Positions 52,185 through 63,585 of a DNA stretch of 64,000 nt are shown piece by piece. Position 1 is the stretch's first letter. Every line of letters starts with the position of its first letter. The notes below the pieces were generated by a model. It made no database searches, was not told where the DNA came from, and was given only the letters and a program-made list of their open reading frames with translations. Source of the DNA: Mesostigma viride (taxonomy: Eukaryota > Streptophyta > Mesostigmatophyceae > Mesostigmatales > Mesostigmataceae); contig RPFO01001162.1 of assembly GCA_009746045.1 (NCBI GenBank), forward strand, positions 251,001-315,000, in the 5' to 3' direction. The position numbers were made by a program, and so were the translations under genes.

Positions 52185-52188
52185 TCGA

Positions 52189-54302
52189 CGGCATGGATAG
52201 GAGCCCAGAACAATTAAGTCGGGTTGCTCCACCAGCGTATACGCGTCATACGTTTCCATCCCCGCCGCCTGCCCACTCGGTTGGCTGGGTGACGCCGGCG
52301 CTGCCGATACCTCAGCTGCGTGCTCTGTTGGCGTGCTGTCGGCTGCCACCATGGCCGCTGCATGTGCTTGCACGGTCTTGGTGACCACTGGGTACTTGCA
52401 CCCTGCCGGAGCATGGGCGGGCGTTCCAGCCGCGTGCTCCTTCTTGCACTGGGCTGGGCAGGCCCGCTTCACGTGATCTGGCTTCCCGCAGATCCAACAT
52501 GCCTTGTGCGGGTCAGCCGTGGCCTGGCCGGTGCTGCTGGAGGCCGTGTTGTCGCCCCCCGCGCTGGCTGGCTTGTCCGCCTGCGACCCAAACTGCCGGC
52601 TGCTTGGTCCACCCCTTCCACCGCTGGACCCTCCACCGCCTGATTGCGCGCCACCCACCCTGTTACCCTTCTTGTGCGCTTGGGCGACTTCTTGGCGTAC
52701 CAGCTCCACTAGGTCCGGGAGACCCCGTGCCTGTCGCCGGTTGAACGCATGCACTTCCGTGCACAACTGGGCCAGGTCCCAATGACAACCAAATCTAGGT
52801 TGTGGGATCATGGCAGCTTTTGGACCCAACGCCTTGAGCCACTTCTCACACGCCTCCGCCTCCGTCCATGCCGGGACCTCATCCCGCAAGACCTCCAGGC
52901 GGTCCATCGTGGCGTCATGCAGGCGACTCCTTGTCCCCCACCTTGAAATCATGCCACTCCGCCTCCGCCTTGGTGGAGGAGTGGGCGTACTTGGCGCGCA
53001 GCAGTTCCCACAGCTCCTCGGCAGGGTCGACGTCAAATACGACGTGTTGGTAGTCCGGCAAGCCTTGTTGGTCGCGCCTGTACCACACATCGGATCTTCC
53101 CGTCTTCAGCGCCACCTCATGGTAGCCTGTGACCCACCGCTGCACCAGCTTTTGCGTGTTGCCCGAGAAAAACATTGGGATGTTGTCCATCTCAAAGGAC
53201 TTTGGCAGCTGGTTATGCGTGACGATATATACTGCTGGTGCAGCCAAGTCTTATATTTCCAATAGGCTTGGTTGATGTCAACAAGCCCACCGTCAGCAGT
53301 ATACCTGTCCTTCAGCTCCACCTGCGCTTGCACCGGCATTCCCACCTTGGATCCCTCAATCGGCGACCCACAGTGTAGCCCACCGGCATGCTTGGCGTCC
53401 TTGGTAGAGTAGCCACAAACCTCGGCTCCAGCCCATAGCCTCGTTCCACCGTGTATGGACTGCCTCGCTGCAATCCCGGAATGATGCCTGGCCGCACCCA
53501 CGGTGTTTGTAGCCGTGGCGTCGCTGGGTTTGTTGGTGCCGGCGCATGCGGCACGCCAAAAGAAAACCCAGTTTGTGCACTAGGCATCCCAGGCACATGC
53601 TGCCGCGACGCCTGCATCTGTGGCACTTGCGCCTGTGGCTGCACGGATGGTGCCTGCGACATTAAAGGCACCTGCGACTGCAACACCTGCGCTTGGGGCT
53701 GCCAAACTTGCGCCTGCGGCTGCAACACTTGCGGCTGTGGTAGGTGCAGCGCTGGTGTCAGCGTTGCTTGCGCGGTCCACGTCGCGTGCAGACTTGCAAT
53801 CTGCGCCGCCAACTGCGCCGTCTGCTGCTGCTGCAACTGCATAGCCTGCTGTTGCTGCCGCATCTGTTGTTGGGATTGTGCTACATGTTGCAAAATCTGC
53901 TGCAACACATCCGCACCCACCCCCTGGCTGGCACTTGGCCCCGGCGCTAGCCCCGGCGGTGCCTGCCAACCCGCTGCATGAGCCGTATCTGCGATGATAG
54001 TGTGATGGGAAGTAGTGTTCCATCTTGAGGACCTGCCGCGCTGCCACCCAGCCCTCCGTTGACGACCGATGTGTCACCACCACCACCACCAACGCCACCA
54101 CTCCGATCGGCGACCCCCCCCCCCATTGCCCATCCCGGAACCCGAGGCTGCTGCATGGTGGGACGAGTGGCCCATTGCTGTTGTCGCCAGTTGGCAAGGA
54201 TGCCTGCGTGCCTGCAGCATCACCCTGCCGCGGTGCGCCATCCACCACCGTGCCTTGGTTGGGGTTGGCGCCCCCTTGATGTTGACCATCTTGGTCTGCC
54301 AT
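52189..54302 (-). pseudogene. Element A gag, frameshifted
   Basis: Gag half of element A, separated from its pol by element B. Pieces in several frames: start MADQDGQHQGGANPNQGTVV; a Gln-rich coil (QILQHVAQSQQQMRQQQQAM) and Pro-Gln repeats (QPQAQV); a capsid-like region with YWKYKTWLHQQY and ELWELLRAKYAHSSTKAEAE; then DRLEVLRDEVPAWTEAEACE and KWLKALGPKAAMIPQPRFG; and the CCHC knuckle CWICGKPDHVKRAC near 52.46-52.50 kb. The last frame reaches the border with element B, where another frame gives FWAPIHAV. Several frameshifts mean no full gag is made. Confidence 0.75.
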
Positions 54303-56056
54303 CAAGCTTCGCGCAATTGTGCTCTCGTGAGCACCGTTTCTGCAACCAATCACTGGGCTACAGAGTGAGCAGACGTAGTGCAAAATCAGTATGCACCACA
54401 GGGGCCACCACTTGGCCCCTTCAACTTGCTGGCACCACACCAGATGCACAGGGCAAGGAGAAAGAAAACAATTGCCTGAAAGCTGAAAACCAATGCTGCT
54501 TCAGGACCTGCTTGCAAGCTGCCTGCCTTGACAGCCTTGCACAGCCAGCTTTACCTCTATTCCTAGGATTCAGGAAGAGGCCTCAGCCTTGACCAAGCTT
54601 ACCTACCAACTCTCAGTTAGCTCTGTGTATAAGACGAGAAGCCAGTGCCAACTGCACTTCTCAAAAAGGTGAGACCTGAGAGTGAGGTATGACTAGGTTG
54701 GGCTTCACACTGGGTTCTTTGTTGCAAATGAAATGAACGTTTTTATTACCAATACTCTACCTAACTTGGCAGCTCTGTTTCAGCAATAGCTGGGCTCGAT
54801 GAAGGAAAGGAGGGCTGGCCACACTTGCCACGCACCACCATGACCAAGACAGAGTTCAAAGATCGATCCACACAGAGCTACATCCAACGCCCTGGTGGAA
54901 ACACACACTTATCCCAATGAATGCCTCACACTTACGCAATATCTTGCGTCAGCCTTACCTCGTAGCCACGCTCAGTATCTGATCCTGACGACAACCGCTT
55001 TGTCGTCCATACTGCTTCAATTACACCAAAGCTACTCCGTGGCACTCGGCTTTGGTCAGCACCAAGACCTAAAAGTACACAAAATCCTAAGTCGTTGTCT
55101 GCAACGACTCCCTGTTCCGCATATGAAACATATCATCTAACACTTTCTCTTTAGACGACAAAATCAACTAGACAACCTGGGTAGGCCAGAAATCCCAGAC
55201 GACAAAATGCCCTTGTCACAGAGCACTCCAGTGTCGACTTGCCGACCCCTGAGCTTGCCAAACAACTATATCACCAACCAAGCATGTACGACAACTACTA
55301 GCTGGCCCTGACGAGAAAAGCTGCCTCGTCGCATTCACAAAAGCGGCTTGCCAGCCTGCCGAATATCAATGCCAATATTGCATGACATTATCTACCTGCA
55401 GCGGACAGTTCTCGAGATCAATAACGCGCCAGCTTGCGTGCACGTGCATGTTCAGCCTGCACGATCCGCATAATTGCGAGGCTGGTAGCCTAGCTTGGTC
55501 CGTGTTGTAGTCCAGCAGCCAGTGCGTGCTGCTTGCCAGCGTTGGCACTGACCTCCTGGTGACGCATGTCAGTACCGCTGTCAACTCCCAGTGCTACGCG
55601 TCGCGCTACGGCGCATGCGTTGCTCCCGTAAGGCCCAAATGCCAAAGGCGTAACAACTCGCACACGCGCAATGCCTAGCTGCCTCGCCTCGTCCCCCGGG
55701 CCGGCCGCGTGGCGGCCCCGCGTAAAGCCAATACTCGTGCGAATCGGAACGGCGCGCGACACCCTTATCACCCGTAGTGACCTGTCGCATAGCTATTGCC
55801 TGCACCAAGATGAAATTAAGTGCGTGCTTAGCTTACCGACTTCCACGCATAGCATCGCTATCAAACGAACTGCTTCACAGCAATTCCTGCATTGCGTCCT
55901 TTGGCAATCATACCCCGAGCCTGGCTAGGGTCTGTTACGACACGAACATTCACAACACAAAAGAGTACCGGCAGTGCCCTTGGCCCGATATGGTATCTTG
56001 TTGAGTCGACTGGCATTGGAACCGCTGGTATCCGGGGGTAATGCCACAACCCCCTG
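54303..56056 (-). repeat. Element A leader and 5' terminal repeat (boundaries uncertain)
   Basis: Non-coding region upstream of A gag. It has short similarities to element B's A repeat: ggaaaggagggct near 54800, gttg(t/a)agtccagcag near 55506, and taatgccacaaccccct near 56040, comparable to A's other end at 33.89-33.91 kb. The two ends of A are far less alike than those of B, which implies age, or that one end belongs to another copy. No credible ORF. Confidence 0.4.
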
Positions 56057-56539
56057 ACGTTGAACTGCTTCAGCGCTACAACGTCTCCGTAAGTGTTTCC
56101 CACACCAGTTGTCTATATGGCGCAAGCATTCTTGGCTACCGTATCCATGGCAGCACCGAGCGACCCGCCATCGCTATAATGTATTCTGATTTGGCACGCC
56201 GCAAAGGTGAAAACCATTTGCTTTCAGTGCCGGTCCGCGAAAAACGCGATCTGCAAATGAATCCGGGCCGGAATCGAACTGGGGACCTCTCGCACCAACT
56301 TTTGCTGACTATAGGTCGGACGTCTCCTGATCCTAAGGCATCGCCAGCTGACACCTACAGTCCAACCGCAAAAGTTCTCCTTTCCGGGGAGTGATGCAAG
56401 CCATCCGGATTTTGCACTAGATAAATCATTCGAGATCTGTGTGTGTAGGAGTACTACACACGTGTCCACTCGAGACTTGTTCAGTCTCGACACGTGAGAC
56501 GGGCTATAATGTATCCTCGCTGTGTGCGGATGATCTAGC

Positions 56540-56767
56540 TCACGGACGTGACAGGCTGGCCGGGATGTCCAGCGCGTCGACGAACTCCTCTGCCGCGCGC
56601 TTGTGGGCGCGTTTTTCAGGGAAGTCCTCCAGAGCTTCGTCAGATTTCTCAAGCAGCTGCAGTGTTCGCAAATCAGGTGGTGCCACGTGCTTACGAAAGT
56701 GCGAGGGGAATCGCAGGCGGATGCGGGCGGTGACGATGCGATGATCGAAGCGCACCAGGGGGATCAT
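56540..56767 (-). pseudogene. LINE endonuclease C-terminal fragment
   Basis: The frame IPLVRFDHRIVTARIRLRF resembles the final SDHR-(L/I)-V-x-A-x-(I/V)-R-x-R box of the exonuclease-endonuclease-phosphatase domain of non-LTR retrotransposons, where the histidine is catalytic; here Ser is Phe. It continues LRTLQLLEKSDEALEDFPEK, like the helical linker after that domain. No RT is seen nearby. Probably a short dead fragment. Confidence 0.45.
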
Positions 56768-56962
56768 GTGCGAGCGAGCAGCTAGTACAGATCCTTGATG
56801 ACGCTGTCAAGCCGTTCAGGGTGATAACGATGAATGGAGTTGTCACATCACAGTATGTCCTGTATGTGAGGTTGAGTGCATGAATAACAATGCTATTTTA
56901 TTATGTGATGTACGTATAATGTTGGACAAGATAACGGCAGGCTCGAGCTACCATGGTCCGGA

Positions 56963-57100
56963 TTCTCCCGATTTCTGGCCTGCGCTGGTTGTCTCCTTGA
57001 TATAATGTTGGTGGTCACTTCATAATCTTGGTGGTATCTCTTGTTAGCGTTGGCTTTGTTTATCAAGGAGACAACCAGCGCAGGCCAGAAATCGGGAGAA
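56963..57100. repeat. Inverted repeat with 58-bp loop
   Basis: ttctcccgatttctggcctg... at 56963-57002 is repeated as its inverse complement at 57061-57100 (40-bp arms). Several tataatg(t/c)tgg motifs surround it. One arm plus its left flank also occurs at 29398-29482. It could be a fold-back or MITE-like element. Confidence 0.65.
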
Positions 57101-58395
57101 CGTGTTTAATTGGGTGTCTTCACTCTGATGTAAGTAATTATACTTTTTAACGTATAATGCTGGATCAGAGTATAATGCTGGAGTTTGCCAACAGTCCAAA
57201 TGTCTCATCGGCAAAAGACCGATATGCTGGTCCACATTGAAGAAAAAAACACGGAGTTCTCTGACAGTCAGGGATTCTCTGAGTTGATTGAGCATGTCTG
57301 CTGGGGCCCCTGCCACCGCCCTATCAAACGGCGCCTCTTTTGCCATCTAGTGTCATTGAAGCTGGCCAACTGCATTGGCAATATGCGTTGAGATAGCTTG
57401 CATATTATCCTGTGTTCCGTGACGATGTACAGAAGGAAGCAAGCAAACCACGCTGGAGAATCCATTTATTCACCACATTAGCGAGGGGGGCACACATCCA
57501 CTTCACGGCATAACGGCACACTCAACTTAAGTGGGTGGTATCGAAGCGTCGCCTAGCGTGGAGCCATGTGGGTGGCTGGCTCCTGTGGCTGGCACGTCAC
57601 AGGACCGTGCGGATACACGCACACGCCAAAAAAAAAAAAAAAAAGCTACTACTTTAGAAAAGGCAGCGTATGGCCATCATAACTGATGACCGTTGAAGAG
57701 CAGCGTTCTGAGCAGGAAGCAGATAAGGATAGACATGGGATTGTGTGGCCCACACCAACGATCGATGACCAGGCAAAGATTGAAAAAAAGTAGCACTTCA
57801 AAGCATTTTAGAAACCAATCACTGATAACGGCGAATTCGCAGATACCTCAAAACGACAACTGTCCGTAGATAGACAATATCACCATGTACTAGTAAGGCA
57901 TCAGACAAGCTTGCTAGAGTGCGGCCCAACCTGAAATTGTCGCAAAAGTGGCAAGTGAAAGACAAACCAGAAGCCAAAACTTCCCTGTTTGCCCCGGAAT
58001 TCACACATTTCAAATTCCATTCCGCCGAATTATGCACCAAAAGTTGTGCAAATCCAGACAATCAAGGGCAAACCAAGACATGTGCTTTCTAGGGAAGTAG
58101 AGCACAAATGCTGCATGAAATTCAACAGCCACCCCTGGTTTTATAGTGCAACATTTTGATTGGGATCAGCCTTGAACAATGTTAGAAACCTAGTGCTTGC
58201 TCCCACGCCACCATGCGGGCTGGAGTACAGAGCTGTCTGAATCCAGCAAGGTTCAGGGTAGACACTGCCACAGGCCCCAGCCAAAAAAGGAAATAAAAAC
58301 TTGACCAGCCAACAACTGCCAAAGCAGAGCCACACATGATCTTGTGTGCCACCTGCAGCCGCCTCCCGTGTACAAGTAGAGCCCCACGCACGTAC
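57101..58395. other. Unassigned sequence, probably downstream part of the PSMG3-like gene
   Basis: The last coding exon of the PSMG3-like gene should lie here or nearer, but no phase-compatible exon ending in a typical terminus was found. An A18 run is at 57628-57645. Other short frames are not convincing. Confidence 0.4.
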
Positions 58396-58453
58396 CCGCG
58401 TGTGCGATTTGAGACCGAGCGACAAAAGCAGGGGGCGTGACAACCCTTGTCGA
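58396..58453 (-). CDS. PSMG3-like gene, exon with SLGL motif
   Basis: Proteasome assembly chaperone 3-like. After a CTCGCAG acceptor, one base completes a Gly codon and the exon reads RQGLSRPLLLSLGLKSHTR, then a GTACGT donor. In plant and animal PAC3 this is the conserved (L/V)-(V/L)-x-S-L-(G/A)-L-K-(D/S)-H strand near the C-terminus. The phase matches the preceding exon exactly (2+1). Confidence 0.65.
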
Positions 58454-58782
58454 CTGCGAGGTGCGCACACCACCGGGAGAAAAAGCAAGGCCAAGTAGGC
58501 AGTCCGGTTGGTTATAAAACCTGGCAATGTTTGCATGGCTGGCAGGTACCCAGCATGCTTGTAGTGCTAGTTTTTGGAAGCTTTGCGTTTGGTGAACAAG
58601 GAGGGAGACGAGGGGCCTGCTTGTCCCAGCAACAAGCAGGTCACATTGTTTAGTCCAGTCCAGTTCGCAAATAATGCTCAAGCAAGGGTAGCACTTAACC
58701 TCTTGTTTAGGCCCATGGCCCCATCCTTTTGTCAAAACGAAACTGAAATGCCCCATTTCACGACCTGAATGACGCTTGTGCT

Positions 58783-58872
58783 CGTCCCGTGACGGCGACG
58801 GAATACACCACCCTCGCGACACCACCACGTCCCGTGATGGCGACGGAATACACCACCCTCGCGACACCACCA
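58783..58872. repeat. 45-bp tandem duplication in intron
   Basis: Two copies of cgtcccgtga(c/t)ggcgacgg... with period 45, in an intron of the PSMG3-like gene. Confidence 0.85.
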
Positions 58873-59553
58873 TGTCCTGTGTCCAGCACCCTCACTGCCA
58901 ACCTGGTGAAGTCCTAGCAGCAAATGAGGTTGCGATGCCCAAGGCATATGCAGGCAAACATGATAACCGCCCAACTGGCATCAATGTCACACTGGGGTGG
59001 GCAAACGCCATTGGGCATCACAGCCACGTAGCTGTCTCCCTGCAGAAGACCACACACACCACGCAGCCCCCCAAACAGTGGACATGACCAAGGCTGCCAC
59101 CTTTTCCTTACCAGCTGCGGTGTGCGCTTTACAAACACTTTGCGTCCCGTTCAAAAAACAACAGCACAACAGCGCAGCAGGCAGGCTGTACGAGCTCATC
59201 AGGCCGTAGTGCGGACTGCCCAAGGATGTACTTGAAGGTTAAGTATTAGGGTAATGACATCAATCAAGAGGTTGCGAACACGCATCAATGTCCGGGCATG
59301 ATTGCAAGCCCAAAAGCCATTGCAACGAGTCTGCCAAAAACATAGGCTAGAAAAAGGGAGATTCCATTAAGGCTGTATTAAATGGCCATTATTGATTGCG
59401 TCAAAGATGAATATGGCACAAATCCGAAAGAAAAGGGCCGCCATGCCCTGCCCTCATCACATGCACAGACAACAGCGGAGCCTTTCTCAAAGGGCTTGAG
59501 AGCAGTAAGTGGCGAAACGCCGCCCTCACCCGTCGCAATATGCAAGTACGTAC

Positions 59554-59597
59554 CCCAGCACTTCCACCAGGTGTCGTGCGCAAGCCGTCAGCGAGGG
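59554..59597 (-). CDS. PSMG3-like gene, exon with ACARHLVE motif
   Basis: Acceptor CCGTAG, then PSLTACARHLVEVL plus two bases, then GTACGT. It follows GKRDE of the previous exon in phase 0, giving GKRDE-PSLTACARHLVEVL, which is the most conserved stretch of plant PAC3 proteins (GKRDEP....ARQL.E). Confidence 0.7.
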
Positions 59598-59900
59598 CTA
59601 CGGCGCACCATCGCATCGCGCATGTGCGTGTAGAGTATAGGCAGCAAGCCACGCCCAATGGGTTCGTGGGGCGCGGTGGAACAAACAAGGCATCCAGCGC
59701 AGCACATAATCCATGAGTAACGATACCCGGGATGCCTGACGCAAAGGCTGCGCAGGCCCGTCGTGTGCTTGTGGCAAGTGCACATGGGAGCCTGCCTCCT
59801 ACCCACAGCAGAGGGAACAGACGGAGCCCTCTGCTGCGGTGAGGAGGCAGGCACGAAACGGAGAGAGCTGGGCTGGACGTGCGATACCCAGCAGCAGGGA

Positions 59901-59963
59901 CACCGGTTTCTTCTCAACCAGCGACCCCCCAACACCGGTTTCTTCTCAACCAGCGACCCCCCA
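59901..59963. repeat. 32-bp tandem duplication in intron
   Basis: Two copies of caccggtttcttctcaacca... with period 32. Confidence 0.85.
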
Positions 59964-60490
59964 CCTGCTGGCCCGCACGTGCGGTCCTGAGAAGCTGGCG
60001 GCTGGCGGCAGGTCCCTGACATGGCCCGCCCGCCCATCCACACAGGCTTGTCGACAGCTCGAGTAGAGGGGCCTCCATGAGCCCTCTGCTGAGTACACAG
60101 AAGCGTCCATGAGACGCTGCTTGGCCGCGCCTCAAGGGAACCCGGAACACCCAAGCGGCAGTACCGCGCCACGTCACCCAAGCGGCTATCCCGCAAGCAC
60201 CACCGCGTGGAGGCGATGCAGTGATAGTGCTACCTCATGCCTTCTCTCGCCATGATCGCCACCACCACCACGACCGCAGTATGACGGGCAACACCACCAC
60301 CCTAACTTAGCAGCCGACAAACCCCTTCTTGCCCCTCAGGTTTCCCAGTACCCATAAAGCAAACAGAATCGCGTAGCAGCACAAGGGGAGGAGATGCGGG
60401 CGTTGCGAGGCACAGATACCACAAGTGAGCGCACGCGGCCGCAAACACACACGCAAAAACACACAGGCAACGTGACCAGCAAGGGTCCCA

Positions 60491-60692
60491 TGCACCCATC
60501 CCATCCATAGGCAAGTGCACCCATCCCATCCATAGGCAAGTGCACCCAACCCATCCATGGGCAAGTGCACCCATCCCATCCATAGGCAAGTGCACCCAAC
60601 CCATCCATAGGCAAGTGCACCCATCGCATCCATAGGCAAGTGCACCCATCCCATCCATAGGCAAGTGCACCCATCCCATCCACCTCATTCTA
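60491..60692. repeat. 25-bp minisatellite in intron
   Basis: About eight copies of a 25-bp unit (cataggcaagtgcaccca + tcccatc). Because 25 is not a multiple of three, all three minus-strand frames appear as Gly/Trp/His repeat ORFs, which are artefacts. It lies directly downstream of the GKRDE exon. Confidence 0.9.
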
Positions 60693-60707
60693 GGCAAGTG
60701 CACCCAC

Positions 60708-60819
60708 CTCGTCCCGCTTGCCCATGAGCACGTGCACGTTGTAGTTGTAGTTGGATGGCAGGGAGGGCGAGGAGGGGAAAGTATCACCCAGGGGCATGGG
60801 TCCCTCCCCCATCTCCCGG
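60708..60819 (-). CDS. PSMG3-like gene, exon with VHVLMGKRDE
   Basis: Acceptor CTGCAG; one base completes the codon from the previous exon (phase 2), then REMGEGPMPLGDTFPSSP and LPSNYNYNVHVLMGKRDE, then donor GTGGGT in phase 0. N-x-x-V-x-(V/I)-L-x-GKRDE is the PAC3 core strand. Confidence 0.7.
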
Positions 60820-61593
60820 CTGCAGGCACCCATCACGCATCCGTCACAGCGCAGGCGACAGGCCCACAGACAACCAGGCAGTCATCAGCAGCACACGTGG
60901 CAGTGGCAGCGAGAAACCCTCGCAGGCCAAGGCATGCGTCGTCGCATGTGGGCACATGCTGGGGGTAGTAGCTGGGTCATGTCGAGATGGTGGTGAGCAA
61001 AGGCCAGGCAGAGGGCGGTTCGTAAAGGCCAAGCCGGACTAGGGCCAGGTTTGCCAGTAAAGAGGTTTGCCATGTGCCGGTGGACAAGATGGTCGCAAGT
61101 GCCAAGTGGAGGGGAAGCAATCCCTGCGCCCCCTGCCAGGCAACCTCTTTGCGAACAGCATCACCCTCACCCCTTCCATGACCGGGCCAGCGAACTTCTG
61201 ACCACTGCAGCCAGCCCTAACCAACAAGACGACGACGAGCGACATGCGGGCATGGCCTGCACGAGCACCGCGGCGGCACACAAACTGAGCACGGTGAGCA
61301 CGCGGCATCAGCATCCCTGGATACACCACCAGGGGGGCAGCACGGGTCAGGCACGGGGCATCAAGTGCTCCCTTGGCCATCAGCGCAGCCACAATGCGCT
61401 CGGCCACCTTGAAAATGAAAGAAAGTCTGGAAATTAAAACTCACAATAGAACCCATTGCATGACACATCACCACCACTGCCTACAGCACACCTACAGGAG
61501 GCCGTTGTCCACCGTGAGGGTCACTAAAGTCCCTGGGCACCGCCTGGCATGCAACAATGCTATCATTGACCCATTGCACACACAACCACCCAC

Positions 61594-61640
61594 CTGGCCA
61601 GCATGAGGGTGCCGATGCCGCCCAGCTGGGATGCGATGAC
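61594..61640 (-). CDS. PSMG3-like gene, exon with VIASQLGGIGTLMLA
   Basis: Acceptor CGCCAG, then VIASQLGGIGTLMLA plus two bases, donor GTGGGT. It matches the PAC3 motif V-I-A-T-Q-(I/L)-G-x-(M/I)-G-T-x-x-x-A. Phases on both sides fit the neighbouring exons. Confidence 0.7.
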
Positions 61641-61987
61641 CTGGCGTCAGGGGTCAGCACAATCATGTCAGAATAAAAGGGGCCAGGCGCTGGAGTTAGC
61701 ACCACACCCGGAGCACTGAGCTGGATGCAAACTAAAATATAGTCCTTCTCCTTTTCCCCCGTAAGCCCTGACCTCCCCAGCTGTCCACTCACCTATTCTC
61801 CTCTGCCTCTCACTTGTTTCATGCGCTGGAAATCAATCGAATTCATAACAGCAAATCGTCCGTCTTACCATGTAGTGCATGGCAAACGATACCTTATACT
61901 GGAGGATAACTAGTAAGTCATTCGTGCACAGAATTCAATACCAGATGTATTCACTCAAAGGCACGCCGGCAGCAGTGGTAACCGTAC

Positions 61988-62035
61988 CAGGAGACGGTCG
62001 CTGTAGCTGGAGATGAAGATGTCGGTGGGGACCCC
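61988..62035 (-). CDS. PSMG3-like gene, exon with GVPTDIFISSYSDRLL
   Basis: Acceptor CACAG, sixteen codons GVPTDIFISSYSDRLL, donor GTACGG in phase 0. The pattern G-V-x-T-D-(I/L)-x-(I/V)-x-S-Y-x-D-x-(I/L)-L followed by V-I-A-(S/T)-Q is typical of PAC3, a chaperone that pairs with PAC4 and helps assemble the proteasome alpha ring. The gene thus has at least five tiny exons over ~4 kb of minus strand. Confidence 0.7.
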
Positions 62036-63512
62036 CTGTGCAGGACATACACGAATTACAGCCCTATAAGATAACATGAAGAAATTTGGAACCTGGCCTT
62101 AAAGGGGGGGGGGGGGGGGGGGGGGGAGGGGTAAAGAAAGCGTGGCAATCAGACACGCTCAGCTAATTTGCTGAACAGCACGTATGCGACTTCGGAGCAT
62201 GGAAAGCATAATGATGGGTAGAAGTCGCCTTGCAGCAGGAACCCTTTAATCACTCAGGCATACCTCTATTTCCTCAGATAGCAACTTGGTGTGCACAGGA
62301 AACTCCATGAATGGCAATATTATTGCACTTGCTTGTTTAATTCGTGTTAACCATGTTAGCTGCGGAAGACAGTATGGCAACTTAATCCGGTTATATTCTG
62401 ATTTGGCACGCCGGTTATATGGCTACATTACCATCCTTCTGACGCGAGCGCGGTACTCAGCGCCTCTTTTATCTACAGTTTGGGCATCAATATGACTTGG
62501 ACAAAATAATAAACAAGACATCAACACTTATTTGTTACGACTTGTTACGTAAACGTGGTTTGTCAAAAACGAGAAATCTGCCATTAGATTGTGCACTAGC
62601 AAACTGATGTCCCCACGTCTAGTTGTAGTTGTATGTCATATTGCCTGCGAGTACAGTGTGGGTCTGTGGGATGGAGTTGTTGTTGTTGTGTCCCACGCCG
62701 GCACGCCGCACATGGGCAACAGAGAATCTATACCGGTAGTGGCCAAGGGCCGGATATATTTAGTGTACAGTAGTGGGATGGAGTACTGTCGAAGGTCACT
62801 AATGGACGGGTCCCCATTCCCCAATCAACGGGTGGGACAGGTGGGATCAGGATTCAGGGCAGGATTTTGAGACAAAGCCGCGGGAAACGACGTGCCACCG
62901 TGGCAGGATTAGACCGATCGAAGCAAGGCATCTGCGAACCCCTTCAACTTTAACTGTACAACAATAATGTCTATTCGTAAGAACACGAGTGGATAGCCCT
63001 TCAGTATCGGACCCTACTCTCGTAATTGGCGAATCCATGGCAGCCCACTTGCTGCAAATGCTGCCCCAGGATGGCTTGGTGCTGGGGTTTGACTGCTCTA
63101 CCCAGTACGTATTCGTGGGTATCTTACATAACTAGGACGATTGGAGACTTCGACGTTAGCAGCAGGCCCTGGCCTGCCTTGGATACCTAGTATTTCCTTC
63201 ATTTGTTAATTTTCTTTAATGGCGATATAATTAATTCCACTGGCTGCTCACTTTTTCTGTTATCGCTTATTGATTATGCCTGGTATGGCGTGTCATTGTC
63301 TCACGGTACCTAATGCTTTTGCGCGGCCCTACAGCCCTCTATACCAGATTACCATAGCTCAGTCGTTACTGCGGCCAACTACTCCCTTTGCACCTTCCGC
63401 TTGGGGCACCCCCGCTTGCAATTCCGTCGGGCGCCTGCCATGCTTGTCGTGGGCGCAGGTCATTTAAAGCAAAAGCACTGGATGGCAATCTTAAAGAAGT
63501 CGCGAGCGTCAC
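62036..63512. other. Probable first large intron of the PSMG3-like gene
   Basis: No gene seen. It contains a G23 homopolymer (62104-62126, plus strand) and short repeats. tattctgatttggcacgccg near 62394 also occurs near 56182. Confidence 0.45.
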
Positions 63513-63585
63513 CGTCAATTTTGATTCTGAGCTGCCGCATTACAAAACCCTGGGTGGCGTACACAGGTTGGTGGAGGCTGCCTGA
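63513..63585 (-). CDS. Candidate N-terminal exon of the PSMG3-like gene
   Basis: Reads HQPVYATQGFVMRQLRIKID with a GTGACG donor. It resembles the PAC3 N-terminal strand (x-P-V-x-x-x-x-F-x-x-x-(I/L)-x-G) that directly precedes G-V-x-T-D. The donor leaves one extra base relative to the next exon, so the phase does not fit; a G-run length error at 62032-62036 or a different splice site would be needed. Confidence 0.4.

Noticed and set aside
56223-56380. tRNA gene candidate (ccggaatcgaactggggacc, inverse of a T-arm)
   Set aside because: The T-arm stem does not pair and no acceptor or anticodon stem was found; at most a tRNA-derived remnant.
57270-57330. Terminal PSMG3 exon candidate DMLNQLRESL
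   Set aside because: No splice acceptor gives the required phase, and the sequence does not end like PAC3.
60491-60692. Possible CRISPR-like array
   Set aside because: Directly abutting 25-bp units without unique spacers, in eukaryotic DNA; a minisatellite.
60302-60829. Trp/Gly repeat protein (175 aa) and two sibling ORFs
   Set aside because: A 25-bp minisatellite makes all three frames open; the region is an intron next to the GKRDE exon.
61320-61407. Extra exon VAERIVAALMAKGALDAP in the PSMG3-like gene
   Set aside because: The neighbouring exons already join in phase without it, and PAC3 proteins have no matching insert; its acceptor phase does not fit.
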